A stretch of 64,000 nucleotides of DNA from a bacterium (GTDB taxonomy: Bacteria > UBP6 > UBA1177 > JAKLFG01): assembly GCA_022709425.1 (NCBI GenBank), contig JAKLIW010000008.1:85224-149223 (forward strand), in the 5' to 3' direction. Below the pieces are notes generated by a model. That model made no database searches. It was not told where the DNA came from and saw only the letters and a list, made by a program, of their open reading frames with translations. A program made the translations under genes and the position numbers. Position 1 is the first letter of the stretch; every line of letters starts with the position of its first letter. Of the stretch, positions 1 through 8,166 are shown piece after piece.

Positions 1-1241
1 GCCCCGGCGCCCCCCTTACCCCACACCTCGATGGGGAAGGCGGTCGCGCCGCTTTTTTCGCAGAGCCGCCGGACCGCCGCGATCTCTTCGTCGGTGTCGC
101 CGGGGAATTGGTTGAGCGCGACGATGACCGGCCGACCGAAGGAGCGCATATTGCCGATGTGTTTCTCGAGGTTCGGGAAACCCCGTTCCACCGCCGCCGG
201 GTCGGCCTGCGTCAGGTTCTTGCGGGCCATCCCGCCGTGGTATTTGAGGGCGCGGATGGTCGCCACGATCACCACCGCGTCGGGCGGCGTCATACCCTTC
301 TTACGCGAGACGAGGTTGAAGAACTTCTCGCCGCCGAGGTCTGATGCGAAACCCGCCTCGGTCACGACGATGTCGGCCAGCCGTCGCGCGAGGTCGGTCG
401 CGATTATCGAATTGGTGCCGTGGGCGATATTGGCGAAGGGGCCGGCGTGGATGAAGGCGGGATTCCCCTCGATGGTCTGGACGAGGTTCGGCTTCAGCGC
501 GTTGTGCAGCAGTATCGCCATCGCCCCGTGCGCGTTGAGGTCGTGGGCGTGGAGCGGCTCACCTTTGGGTTTGACCGCGACGATGATGTTCCCCAGCCGT
601 TTCTTGAGGTCGTCGAGGTCGTAGGCGAGCGCGAGTATCGCCATCACCTCGGAGGAGGCCGTTATCTCGAACTTGCTTTCGCGCACCTGCCCCGCCTCCT
701 TGCCGAGCCCGATGACGATGTTGCGGAGCGACCGGTCGTTCATGTCCATGACGCGGTGCCAGACGATCTCGCGCGGCAGGAGACACTGCTGGGTGACCCG
801 CGAATACTGGTTGTCGATGAGCGCCGCGAGGAGGTTGTGAGCGGTGGTGACGGCATGGATGTCGCCGGTGAAGTGGAGGTTGATGTCGGTCATCGGCAGG
901 ACCTGCGAAAAGCCGCCGCCCGCCGCGCCCCCCTTGACGCCGAAGACCGGGCCGAGCGACGGTTCGCGCAGGGTCACGACCGACTTCTTCCCGATACGGT
1001 TGAGCGCTTCGGACAGGCCGATGGAGACGGTGGTCTTCCCTTCGCCCAGCGGGGTGGGGGTCATCGCGGTGACGAGCACCTGCTTGGCGTGCGGCTCGCC
1101 CAGTTCGCGGGCGGTGAGTTTCACCTTGGCGATATGGTCGCCGTGCAGTTCCAGATGTTCGCGGCGCAGCCCCAGTTTGGCGGCGATGTCGGTGATGGGC
1201 CGGAGCGGTACCTGCGAGGCGATCTCGATGTCGGTGGGCAT
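1..1241 (-). CDS. fhs: Formate--tetrahydrofolate ligase (C-terminus beyond window)
   Basis: ATP-dependent ligation of formate to tetrahydrofolate, giving 10-formyl-THF for one-carbon metabolism in the cytoplasm. The minus-strand frame stays open to the window edge and gives about 413 residues of a family usually near 555. The nucleotide-binding motif TPLGEGKT lies at about residues 63-70. It is followed by family stretches such as REPSLGPVFG, KGGAAGGGFSQV and EGNPAFIHAGPFANIAHG. The start is the ATG at 1241-1239, preceded by AAGGAGG at a normal spacing. A promoter sits just upstream at 1275-1303, giving a leader of about 27 nt. The gene is divergent from the cyclase-like gene at 1580. Identity is certain; only the end is missing. 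Confidence 0.97.
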   Translation of the reverse strand, partial: MPTDIEIASQVPLRPITDIAAKLGLRREHLELHGDHIAKVKLTARELGEPHAKQVLVTAMTPTPLGEGKTTVSIGLSEALNRIGKKSVVTLREPSLGPVFGVKGGAAGGGFSQVLPMTDINLHFTGDIHAVTTAHNLLAALIDNQYSRVTQQCLLPREIVWHRVMDMNDRSLRNIVIGLGKEAGQVRESKFEITASSEVMAILALAYDLDDLKKRLGNIIVAVKPKGEPLHAHDLNAHGAMAILLHNALKPNLVQTIEGNPAFIHAGPFANIAHGTNSIIATDLARRLADIVVTEAGFASDLGGEKFFNLVSRKKGMTPPDAVVIVATIRALKYHGGMARKNLTQADPAAVERGFPNLEKHIGNMRSFGRPVIVALNQFPGDTDEEIAAVRRLCEKSGATAFPIEVWGKGGAG

Positions 1242-1274
1242 GGGGGAACCTCCTTCTCAAAAATAGATCGGCCG

Positions 1275-1303
1275 ATTCTACCGATTGCGGACAAGAAAGG
1301 CAA
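1275..1303 (-). promoter_or_regulatory. Sigma-70-type promoter of fhs
   Basis: On the minus strand, TTGCCT and TAGAAT are separated by 17 nt. The predicted transcript starts near 1268, ahead of the fhs Shine-Dalgarno sequence. The -35 box overlaps the U-tract of the terminator-like hairpin at 1302-1334. Confidence 0.65.
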
Positions 1304-1334
1304 AAAAAGAAAGAGGGCCCCGGGGAAGGGCCCT
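1302..1334 (-). terminator. Intrinsic terminator-like hairpin, minus strand
   Basis: AGGGCCC and GGGCCCT form a 7-bp stem with a 7-nt loop (1314-1334). On the minus strand it is followed by CTTTCTTTTTTTG. No annotated protein gene lies upstream on that strand, so it would end either a small transcript from the 1340-1440 region or readthrough. Confidence 0.6.
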
Positions 1335-1410
1335 GCTTTCGGAGTTAACCAGCGTGCGAAGAGGAAATCACGCTCCGGGACTCACGAATTGAGTAACTCA
1401 ATAGACCGCG
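1302..1410 (-). ncRNA. Candidate small structured RNA upstream of fhs
   Basis: The 338-nt gap between fhs and the cyclase-like gene holds a minus-strand TTGACA (1443-1438), inverted repeats, and the terminator hairpin at 1314-1334. The -10 box is poor (CTGAAT after 17 nt). The repeats are AGACCGCG/CGCGGTCT (1403-1410 and 1430-1437), ATTGAGT/ACTCAAT (1388-1394 and 1396-1402), and a minus-strand AGCGTG/CACGCT hairpin. Together they could give a transcript of about 100 nt. No known RNA family is recognised, and no THF-riboswitch sequence is seen. Confidence 0.25.
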
Positions 1411-1525
1411 CTTTATTCAGAAAGTTTCCCGCGGTCTTGTCAATATGCCGGAATTACTTGCGATAGGCATCATTATGCCCCGTGTGCCGGAAAGGTAATG
1501 CCGACGGCGTCTTTTCCCGAAAATC

Positions 1526-1554
1526 TTGTAAAACGGTGCGGCGGTGACTATGAT
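1526..1554 (+). promoter_or_regulatory. Sigma-70-type promoter of the cyclase-like gene
   Basis: TTGTAA and TATGAT are separated by 17 nt. The predicted start near 1561 lies downstream of the in-frame ATG at 1544, so translation must begin at 1580. Confidence 0.65.
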
Positions 1555-1579
1555 GGGCGCGATCTTAAGGGAGTCGGCC

Positions 1580-2632
1580 ATGCCGCGTAACGAGACCTTC
1601 GGAACGGTACTTCTGCTCGATATCATGAATTCCTCCGAGTACGCCAATGTGCTCTCGGTCAAGGACTACTACGAGACCTTCCTGCGCGAATTCAACGAAA
1701 CGGTCCTGCGCGCCACCGAACTTTATTTCAACAACTATCCCGGCAATGTCTATGACGCCTCGAATCACTATGTCGAGGTGGTGGGGGACGAAGGGCGCGT
1801 GTTCCTGTTCTCCGACAATCCGGGGCGCGATGTCCAGACGGCGCTCGATCTGGCGATGCTCATCAAGATCGCGTGGATCAACGGCAGTTTCAACCGGTCG
1901 CGCATCTTCCAGAATAAGGCGCCCGAAGATCTCGGCGCCGGCATCAACTCCGGCTACCTCTATATCAAGGAGAACGGCCAGCTCGAAGGGTTCAGCATCA
2001 ATCTGACCAAGCGCATTGAGAGCCACACGCGGTTCGGTTCGGTCAGCAAGATCATGATGCACAAGACCTCGCGCGCCATCCTTGACCGCTATGTCACCGA
2101 GAACCGCATCGCGATGCGCCTGCCGGTGAACGGCCGCGAGATACTCCTGCCCCAGCACTACTTCTTCAAGTTCTCGGGCAACATCGAACTCAAAGGGATC
2201 GCCCAGCCGGTGCCGGTCTATGAACTCCAGTACATCAACTGGGGGACGCGCCCCTTCTTTATGGAAGCGTCCTTCGTCGAGGCGCTGACCAAACGGTCGC
2301 TTGCCGATTTCACCAACATCCTCGAAACGGCGCTGTCGCTGTCGGTGCTCGACACGACGATAAACAATCTGCTCCTGTTCCTCGCCATCATGAACGGCAA
2401 CTGGGAAGGGGCGGCGCGCGTCTCCAAGACACTCTACGAAGAACTCGGGGGCATCATGGAGATCCCGCTCGTGGCGGCGATAGCCAACATCAACCTCGCC
2501 AAGAGTCAGCCGAAGGAACAGTCGCGCCGGTGCCTTCTCTACGGGCGCCGCTGGCTCGAGATAGCGCGCACCATTCGGCCGCACGCCGAACAGATAGACG
2601 AACTCGAAGCGATCCTCGCGGCAGAGAAATAA
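1580..2632 (+). CDS. Class III nucleotide cyclase-like protein with C-terminal helical region
   Basis: A 350-residue protein whose first 210 residues follow the class III adenylate/guanylate cyclase fold. VLLLDIMNSS holds the first metal Asp (D14) and VVGDEG the second (D70). Near residues 118-145 it has GAGINSG and NLTKRIES, corresponding to the family GINSG and NLAARLE motifs, and later LKGIAQPVPVYEL. The base-contacting Lys usually found before the GD motif is not evident, so substrate and activity are uncertain. The remaining 140 residues look helical and may be TPR-like. There are no membrane or sensor domains. The ATG at 1580 is chosen because AAGGGAG precedes it and the promoter at 1526-1554 covers the earlier ATG. 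The gene converges with glyQ. Confidence 0.8.
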   Translation: MPRNETFGTVLLLDIMNSSEYANVLSVKDYYETFLREFNETVLRATELYFNNYPGNVYDASNHYVEVVGDEGRVFLFSDNPGRDVQTALDLAMLIKIAWINGSFNRSRIFQNKAPEDLGAGINSGYLYIKENGQLEGFSINLTKRIESHTRFGSVSKIMMHKTSRAILDRYVTENRIAMRLPVNGREILLPQHYFFKFSGNIELKGIAQPVPVYELQYINWGTRPFFMEASFVEALTKRSLADFTNILETALSLSVLDTTINNLLLFLAIMNGNWEGAARVSKTLYEELGGIMEIPLVAAIANINLAKSQPKEQSRRCLLYGRRWLEIARTIRPHAEQIDELEAILAAEK

Positions 2633-2638
2633 AGGGAA

Positions 2639-3493
2639 TTATTTATTGAACGATGCGGCGTAGGCCTGCGCGATGCCGCAGGCGAGCGTCCTGATGCGGG
2701 CGATGTATCTCTGCCGTTCGGTGACCGATATGGCGCCGCGCGCGTCGAGCAGGTTGAACGAATGGCTCGCCTTGATGCAGAATTCGTAGGCGGGACGCGG
2801 CAAGCCCTTGGCGAGCAGTTCGGCGCTGATGCGCTCATAGGTGTCGAAGAAACGGAACATATCCTCGACCGGCGCCTCCTTGAAGTTGAAGGTCGAGAAT
2901 TCCACTTCGTCCTGCTTGTGGATGTCGCCGTACTTCACCTTGTCGTTCCATTTGAGATCGTAGATATTGTCGACATCCTGCAGATACATGCAGATGCGTT
3001 CGAGGCCGTAGGTCAGTTCCAGCGGCACCGGTTTGAGGTCCACGCCGCCGATCTGCTGGAAATAGGTGAACTGGCTGATCTCCATCCCGTCGAGCCATAC
3101 CTCCCAGCCGAGTCCCCACGCGCCGAGCGTCGGGCTTTCCCAGTCGTCTTCGACAAAGCGGATATCGTGGTCCTTCGGGTCGATGCCGATGGCTTTGAGG
3201 CTTTCGAGATAGAGCCCCTGCGCGTCGGTCGGGCTGGGCTTGATGAGCACCTGCAACTGGTAGAACCTCTGCATCCGGTTGGGGCTTTCGCCGTAGCGGC
3301 CGTCGGTGGGGCGGCGCGACGGCTGAACATAGACGGTGTTGATGCACCGCGGGTCGAGCGCATAGAGGAAGGTGGCGGGGTGGAAGGTGCCGGCGCCCAT
3401 TTCCAGATCGTAGGGCTGCATCAGGACACAGCCGCGTTCGGTGTAGAATTTCTGGAGCCGGAAGATGAGATCCTGAAAGTTCAGTTTTTCCAT
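2639..3493 (-). CDS. glyQ: Glycyl-tRNA synthetase alpha subunit
   Basis: The catalytic subunit of the heterotetrameric (alpha2beta2) glycyl-tRNA synthetase, which activates glycine and charges tRNA-Gly. It has 284 residues, normal for the family, and starts [14 protein letters not shown]. Family stretches include [40 protein letters not shown] and the class II motif 3 region [14 protein letters not shown] longer upstream frame exists, but the promoter at 3523-3550 shows the transcript starts just before the ATG at 3493. The beta subunit gene glyS usually follows glyQ directly; here the downstream neighbour is the convergent cyclase-like gene, so glyS must lie elsewhere. Confidence 0.97.
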   Translation of the reverse strand: MEKLNFQDLIFRLQKFYTERGCVLMQPYDLEMGAGTFHPATFLYALDPRCINTVYVQPSRRPTDGRYGESPNRMQRFYQLQVLIKPSPTDAQGLYLESLKAIGIDPKDHDIRFVEDDWESPTLGAWGLGWEVWLDGMEISQFTYFQQIGGVDLKPVPLELTYGLERICMYLQDVDNIYDLKWNDKVKYGDIHKQDEVEFSTFNFKEAPVEDMFRFFDTYERISAELLAKGLPRPAYEFCIKASHSFNLLDARGAISVTERQRYIARIRTLACGIAQAYAASFNK

Positions 3494-3522
3494 GCGATAC
3501 CTCGTCGCGCAGTGACCCGCCG

Positions 3523-3550
3523 ATAGTAGCACAAAGCGACGCCAAGTCAA
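3523..3550 (-). promoter_or_regulatory. Promoter of glyQ
   Basis: Minus-strand TTGACT and TACTAT are separated by 16 nt, about 30 nt upstream of the glyQ start. It stands back to back with the plus-strand promoter at 3574. Confidence 0.6.
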
Positions 3551-3573
3551 AAAGAAAGAAATGGGCAAAAAAA

Positions 3574-3601
3574 TTGAAAAAAAACGGTCGCGCGGTACTC
3601 T
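3574..3601 (+). promoter_or_regulatory. Promoter of the 3661-7462 gene pair
   Basis: TTGAAA and TACTCT are separated by 16 nt. It rules out an earlier in-frame start at 3574 and supports the ATG at 3661, which is preceded by AAGGAG. Confidence 0.5.
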
Positions 3602-3660
3602 TGCAGGATGGGTGCGGAGAGTCGACGCCAACGAGTAAGATACAAGGAGATATCACCGGA

Positions 3661-4602
3661 ATGAAAAGACATTTCTTTTTCATGCAGGTCATCCTGCCGC
3701 TGTTGCTGTGCGTTCTGTGTTCGCCCTGTGCGGCGGCCGACAACTCTGAATCCATCGTGGTGTGGCGCGTCGAGCCTAAGACCGGCGTCACCGAAAAGGA
3801 TGCCGATGTGGTGAGCGCGATGGTCGCCATGGAGGTCGGACGGATATCGGGCAAGCAGGTCATCGGCGAGACCGAGATGAAGTCGCTCATGGTGGGGGAG
3901 GAGAAACGACTTTCCTGCGGCGCCGACGATACTGCCTGTTACGCCGAGATCGGCGCGGCGCTGGGCGCTCCCGAATCGATCATCGGAACGCTCGCCAAAA
4001 TGGGCGACTACTGGATACTCTACCTTCAGCGGCTCAACGTCCGCAATGCCACGATATTGGGCCGGGCCGAATTCAAGGCGAAGGGCGATATCAACCTGCT
4101 GGTCGAGGGGATCCAGCCGGCGGTGGGCGACCTGTTCGACAAGGTCGTCGCCAAACCAGCGCCCGCCGCGCCGGCGGCTCAGCCGATCGCGCCGCAGGTG
4201 GTGGTACCCGCGCCGACAGCCGCAGACCCGGCTACAGCGACCATTCCGCAGGCCCCGGCGATGCTGCCGGAACCGGCCCCCGCGCCGCGCACCCTGACGG
4301 CGCTCGGCTGGAGCGGCGTCGGCCTTCTGGCGGGCGGCGGCGCCTTCATGGCGCTGGCGGGCATTGCCCACTGGCAGACGGGCGAGGCGAAAAAAGACTA
4401 TGACGCCGGGAAGACGAACGGCGACCGGAGCGACTACAATATGTGGAGCGGCACGATGATCGCCTCGTATGTGATCGGCGGCGCGGCGCTGGGAACTGGC
4501 ATGGCGCTCCTGATATGGGATCTGGTGGCTGAAAAACCGGTGCAGGCGGCGGTGGTGCCGGTGCCGGGCGGTGCGATGATTACTCTTGCGGGGAGTTGGT
4601 GA
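3661..4602 (+). CDS. Exported membrane-anchored protein with TolB/CsgG-like N-terminal domain
   Basis: A 313-residue protein with a signal peptide (residues 1-24, ending CAAA). A domain of about 130 residues follows; its DTACYAEIGAALGAPESIIGT and MGDYWILYLQRLN stretches resemble periplasmic domains common in myxococcal proteins with a TolB/CsgG N-terminal-like fold. Next come a Pro/Ala-rich linker (about 165-215) and two probable membrane helices near 220-240 and 265-290. Such proteins are usually envelope proteins of unknown role. The stop codon is 1 nt before the next start, so it is co-transcribed with, and may help to present, the large lipoprotein downstream. The specific function is not known. 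Confidence 0.7.
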   Translation: MKRHFFFMQVILPLLLCVLCSPCAAADNSESIVVWRVEPKTGVTEKDADVVSAMVAMEVGRISGKQVIGETEMKSLMVGEEKRLSCGADDTACYAEIGAALGAPESIIGTLAKMGDYWILYLQRLNVRNATILGRAEFKAKGDINLLVEGIQPAVGDLFDKVVAKPAPAAPAAQPIAPQVVVPAPTAADPATATIPQAPAMLPEPAPAPRTLTALGWSGVGLLAGGGAFMALAGIAHWQTGEAKKDYDAGKTNGDRSDYNMWSGTMIASYVIGGAALGTGMALLIWDLVAEKPVQAAVVPVPGGAMITLAGSW

Positions 4603-4603
4603 T

Positions 4604-7462
4604 ATGAAAAAAGCACTTTTATTTCTTTTGGCGCTTTTCCTCATCGTTTCCTGCGATGCGCTTAAGCTCAAGGATCGAGGTAAGGAAGGCGAGGCTTGCT
4701 TCACAGACAACACCTGCAAGGAACCCTACGAATGCATAGAAGGCAAGTGCGTCAAGAAGACGGCGCATGACGATGATGATATCGATGAGAGCGACGACTT
4801 CATTGTGGAAACAGACGAAGATGTTACTGATGATCGGCCGGACCAGACCGACGCTTCGGACAAGATAACAACCGATGACTCAAGTGTGATCTCTGATGAG
4901 GATGTCCCCGATGATCAGCCCGATACGGTTGATTCTTCAGATGAGGCGACGGTCGATGATGTTGTCGAGATTGCTGATGAGGATAATGCCGATGATCAGT
5001 CCGAAGGGACTGATTCAGGCGATGAACCGGCGGGTGATGATGCCACTATTACGCCCGACGATATGGCTACTGATGATGCGGTCATAGTGGCTGACGAAGA
5101 TGTGACCGACGATCAGCCCGATGCGGCCGATGAGCTGACGGGAGATGACGCCACCATTATGCCCGACGATATGGTGACCGATGACGCCATTTTGATCACC
5201 GACGATGCGCTGGTGAGCGATGATGATGTGGTCGTTGCGACCATGGAGGTTATCTGTACCGGCCAGACGAAGTGCTATAACGCCACGCAGGAGATGACCT
5301 GCCCGACGGATGGCAACGATTTCTACGGGCAGGATGCACAGTATGCGGCGTGGGGTTACTGCACGCCGCGTGACTATACGGTGAGTGGCACATATCCGCA
5401 GGAGATAGTAACCGACAATGTAACAGGGCTGATATGGCAGAGAACGCGCCCGGGAATGGTTTATACATGGGACGATGCTGTATATTCATGTGGGCAAGCT
5501 TATGGTGGTTATAACGATTGGCGCTTGCCTTCCCGCAAAGAATTGGCCTCTCTTGTTGACCATGGTAGTTCAAATCCATCCGTAGATTTGGGGGTATTTC
5601 CTGATACGGGGTCTAGTTTCTTTTGGACCTCATCATCAGTAGCCTCCAATAGTGCCAATGCATGGCGTGGATACTTCTATCAAGGTGCCATAGATAACAA
5701 TGTTAAAACCAGCACGGCTAATATATGGTGCGTAAGAGGGCCTGCGCTTCCGAATAGCTCTTTCTCCGAAGCTACAGTGTCAGGCAAAGTGATAGTAACT
5801 GATGTCGTCACAGGTCTGATTTGGACAAAGGAATATAGCGGTGATGTGTCATGGCAGGGTGCCCTCAATTACTGCGAGACCTTGAATTATGGCGGTGTCA
5901 CCGATTGGCGGTTACCCAATATCGGGGAATTGCAAACATTGGTTGACGACACCAGCGATAATCCAGCAAGCAGTTTTCCTGAAATGCCTGCTGCCGGTTT
6001 CTGGTCATCATCTACAGACAATGCTACTGGTAATAGGGCATGGCTTGTAGCATTCGATTCAGGCATAGTTTCCAACGGATCAAATAAGACGGCTTCAACT
6101 CATGCCCGTTGTGTTCGTAGCGAGCCGGTCGCGCCCCTCAACGAGTGCGTGACGCAGTCGAATCCCTGCGACGATGGTGGCGACACCGGCGGGACCTGCA
6201 CCGATACCGAGACCAGCTACACTTGCACCTGCACCGACTACTACTTCCAGTTCTTCAACGGCAGTTGCCGCGACATAGACGAATGCCTTTGGATCCAGCT
6301 CTGCAACGACAACGGCGACATCTCGGCGACCTGCACCAACATCTCTCCCGGATACGACTGCGGCTGTTCGGATGGCTTCGAGATATCCTATACCTATCCG
6401 GCGAGCCCCGAGTATCCGACCTGCATAGACATTGACGAGTGCGCGACCGGCACCGACAACTGCAGCGATCACGCGACCTGCACCGACACCGACGGTTCAT
6501 TCGGCTGTGCGTGCGATCCTTCGTATGCCGGTGACGGCGTGCATTGTTCGAATGTCCTCTGCACCGGCCAGACGAAGTGTTATGACGACTCTTCAGAATT
6601 GACCTGTCCGACGGGCGGTAACGACTTTTACGGTCAGGATGCCCAGTATGCCGGGCTGGGCTTCTGTATGCCGCGTGATTATACCGTAAGCGGCGGCGCG
6701 AATAATGATGTGGTCACCGACAATGTGACGGGGCTCATCTGGCAGCGGACGCTCCCGGCGACCTACAATGGATGCACCGGCGGCGCTCCAGCCGGTACGA
6801 CCTGCACTTGGCAGGAGGCGGTCAATTACTGCGGCAACCTTTCGTACGGCGGCCAAGATGATTGGCGTTTGCCGACCCGCAGAGAACTGGCGACGTTGCC
6901 CGATTATGGCCGTTACAACCCGGCGATAGACACCGCGATATTTCCCGGTACACAGCCGAATCCTTACTGGTCATCTTCGTCCTACGCGAGCTATACCGAC
7001 AACGCATGGTGCGTGTATTTCTACTATGGCAGTGAGAGCTATAGCGGTAAGACCAATACCTACCATGTGCGTTGTGCGAGGGGAGCGGCTTTGCCGGGTA
7101 CTGCTTTCACCCAATCAACTGTAAGCGGCAAGGTCATCGTGACCGACACGGTGACAGGTCTTCAATGGACAAAGGAGTATGCATCCTTGGTGAATTGGCA
7201 GGCCGCTTTGGCCCATTGCGAGAGTCAGAGCTACGGTGGTCATACCGACTGGCGATTGCCGAACATCGAAGAACTGAAAACACTGGTGGACGATACGATC
7301 TACAGTCCTGCGAGTACCTTTCCGGGGATGCCGTCGCAATACCTCTGGTCCTCCTCGTCCAATGCGGAGGGTGCCGGTAGCGCATTGGTCTTGAATTTTA
7401 GCGACAGTTATATGTACTACGACAATAAGACCAATGCGAACTATGCCCTCTGCGTCCGTTGA
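4604..7462 (+). CDS. Large DUF1566/EGF-domain lipoprotein with acidic stalk
   Basis: A 952-residue surface lipoprotein. The signal peptide ends in lipobox IVSC (Cys17). A short Cys-rich stretch and a long Asp/Thr-rich linker (about residues 50-210) follow. The rest contains two super-repeats, each opening with CTGQTKCY and DFYGQDAQYA and each holding two DUF1566 (Lcl C-terminal) modules with VTGLIWQR, DWRLP, WSSS and CVR signatures. They lie at roughly residues 266-380, 393-505, 700-825 and 840-952. Between the halves are EGF-like domains, one a calcium-binding DIDECATG type. The first pair of modules is visibly poorer in G+C than the second. DUF1566 is a C-type-lectin-like fold associated with ligand binding; the ligand here is unknown. 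The ATG at 4604 follows GGGGAG. Confidence 0.85.
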   Translation: MKKALLFLLALFLIVSCDALKLKDRGKEGEACFTDNTCKEPYECIEGKCVKKTAHDDDDIDESDDFIVETDEDVTDDRPDQTDASDKITTDDSSVISDEDVPDDQPDTVDSSDEATVDDVVEIADEDNADDQSEGTDSGDEPAGDDATITPDDMATDDAVIVADEDVTDDQPDAADELTGDDATIMPDDMVTDDAILITDDALVSDDDVVVATMEVICTGQTKCYNATQEMTCPTDGNDFYGQDAQYAAWGYCTPRDYTVSGTYPQEIVTDNVTGLIWQRTRPGMVYTWDDAVYSCGQAYGGYNDWRLPSRKELASLVDHGSSNPSVDLGVFPDTGSSFFWTSSSVASNSANAWRGYFYQGAIDNNVKTSTANIWCVRGPALPNSSFSEATVSGKVIVTDVVTGLIWTKEYSGDVSWQGALNYCETLNYGGVTDWRLPNIGELQTLVDDTSDNPASSFPEMPAAGFWSSSTDNATGNRAWLVAFDSGIVSNGSNKTASTHARCVRSEPVAPLNECVTQSNPCDDGGDTGGTCTDTETSYTCTCTDYYFQFFNGSCRDIDECLWIQLCNDNGDISATCTNISPGYDCGCSDGFEISYTYPASPEYPTCIDIDECATGTDNCSDHATCTDTDGSFGCACDPSYAGDGVHCSNVLCTGQTKCYDDSSELTCPTGGNDFYGQDAQYAGLGFCMPRDYTVSGGANNDVVTDNVTGLIWQRTLPATYNGCTGGAPAGTTCTWQEAVNYCGNLSYGGQDDWRLPTRRELATLPDYGRYNPAIDTAIFPGTQPNPYWSSSSYASYTDNAWCVYFYYGSESYSGKTNTYHVRCARGAALPGTAFTQSTVSGKVIVTDTVTGLQWTKEYASLVNWQAALAHCESQSYGGHTDWRLPNIEELKTLVDDTIYSPASTFPGMPSQYLWSSSSNAEGAGSALVLNFSDSYMYYDNKTNANYALCVR

Positions 7463-7470
7463 ACTCAACG

Positions 7471-7601
7471 AACACCCCTCCTGCCTCCCCTGCATCAGGG
7501 GAGCAGGTCGGTAAGGCTCCCTGTCGCAGGGAGCTGGCCAACGGCCTGAAGGTGTATGTGGGAGTGCGTCACAGGGAGCTGTCCGCAGGACTGAGGGTGT
7601 T
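7471..7601 (+). repeat. MITE-like palindromic intergenic repeat, copy A
   Basis: A 131-bp element bounded by AACACCC and GGGTGTT. Inside it has a CTCCCCTGCATCAGGGGAG hairpin and two degenerate 40-bp units of the form CTCCCTG-TCG-CAGGGAG plus GTCC-NNN-GGAC. An inverted, better preserved copy lies at 63683-63852. The element follows directly after the stop of the DUF1566 lipoprotein gene and could act as a transcript end. Confidence 0.75.
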
Positions 7602-7607
7602 GAAAAT

Positions 7608-7635
7608 TTGCCTTTCATTAGTCCGTTGCTATGAT
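7608..7635 (+). promoter_or_regulatory. Promoter of the DUF2062 gene
   Basis: TTGCCT and TATGAT are separated by 16 nt, immediately after repeat copy A. It shows that the long in-frame extension back to 7459 is not translated. Confidence 0.6.
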
Positions 7636-7656
7636 GCCCCCGACACGGAGGCACCG

Positions 7657-8157
7657 ATGAAGAACGCATGGCTGAAACTCAAAGGATGGGCGCTGAAACT
7701 GGCGACACAGAACTCGACCCCGCATGAGATCGCCTTCGGGCTCGCAGCGGGCATCTTCGTCGGCTGGCTCCCCATCATGGGCATTCAGATGGGGGTGGTC
7801 ATCATCCTCACTCTGCCGTTCCGGAACATCAACCGCTTCGCCGCCGCATCGGGCGTTTGGATAACCAACCCGCTCACTTTCATCCCGCTCTATGCCTTCA
7901 CTTACTGGGTGGGTGCCTTTTTCTGGCAGGTCGATAACGTTCTTTCCTATGCCGACTTCACCGCCGCCTTCACCGGCCGCGATACGCTGACCGGCTTTTT
8001 CGCGCTCCTCAGCGAGGGGAAAGACTTTCTTATTGATATCTTCATCTGTACGTGGATAGGGGGGGCGATCGTCGGCATTGTTGCGGCGATACCGACCTAC
8101 TACATCACCAAGCGGGCGGTCGAGAAGTATCGGGAACGCCGCGCGACGGCGGCGTAA
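7657..8157 (+). CDS. DUF2062 family membrane protein
   Basis: A 166-residue protein with several hydrophobic segments. It has the DUF2062 pattern TPHEIAFGLAAGIFVGWLP near residues 17-35, then GIQM and NPLTFIPLYAFTYWVG. Two further helices lie near the C-terminus, followed by a basic tail. DUF2062 proteins are inner-membrane proteins of unknown biochemical role, often found near envelope-glycan genes. The ATG at 7657 is preceded by GGAGG at 5 nt spacing and lies downstream of the promoter at 7608-7635. It converges with atpE with 9 nt between the stops. Confidence 0.85.
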   Translation: MKNAWLKLKGWALKLATQNSTPHEIAFGLAAGIFVGWLPIMGIQMGVVIILTLPFRNINRFAAASGVWITNPLTFIPLYAFTYWVGAFFWQVDNVLSYADFTAAFTGRDTLTGFFALLSEGKDFLIDIFICTWIGGAIVGIVAAIPTYYITKRAVEKYRERRATAA

Positions 8158-8166
8158 GGACCGTTC

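Noticed and set aside
420..1466. Plus-strand 348-codon frame at the window start
   Set aside because: Antisense to fhs, whose minus-strand frame is open to the window edge and matches the family throughout.
1242..1579. THF riboswitch upstream of fhs
   Set aside because: The fhs transcript appears to start near 1268, leaving only about 27 nt of leader, and no conserved THF-riboswitch core is seen.
5380..7462. Diversity-generating retroelement variable region
   Set aside because: The fold fits, but no reverse transcriptase, no near-identical template repeat and no initiation-of-mutagenic-homing sequence are visible in the window.
7459..7656. N-terminal extension of the DUF2062 protein
   Set aside because: It is translation of the MITE-like repeat and lies upstream of the promoter at 7608-7635.
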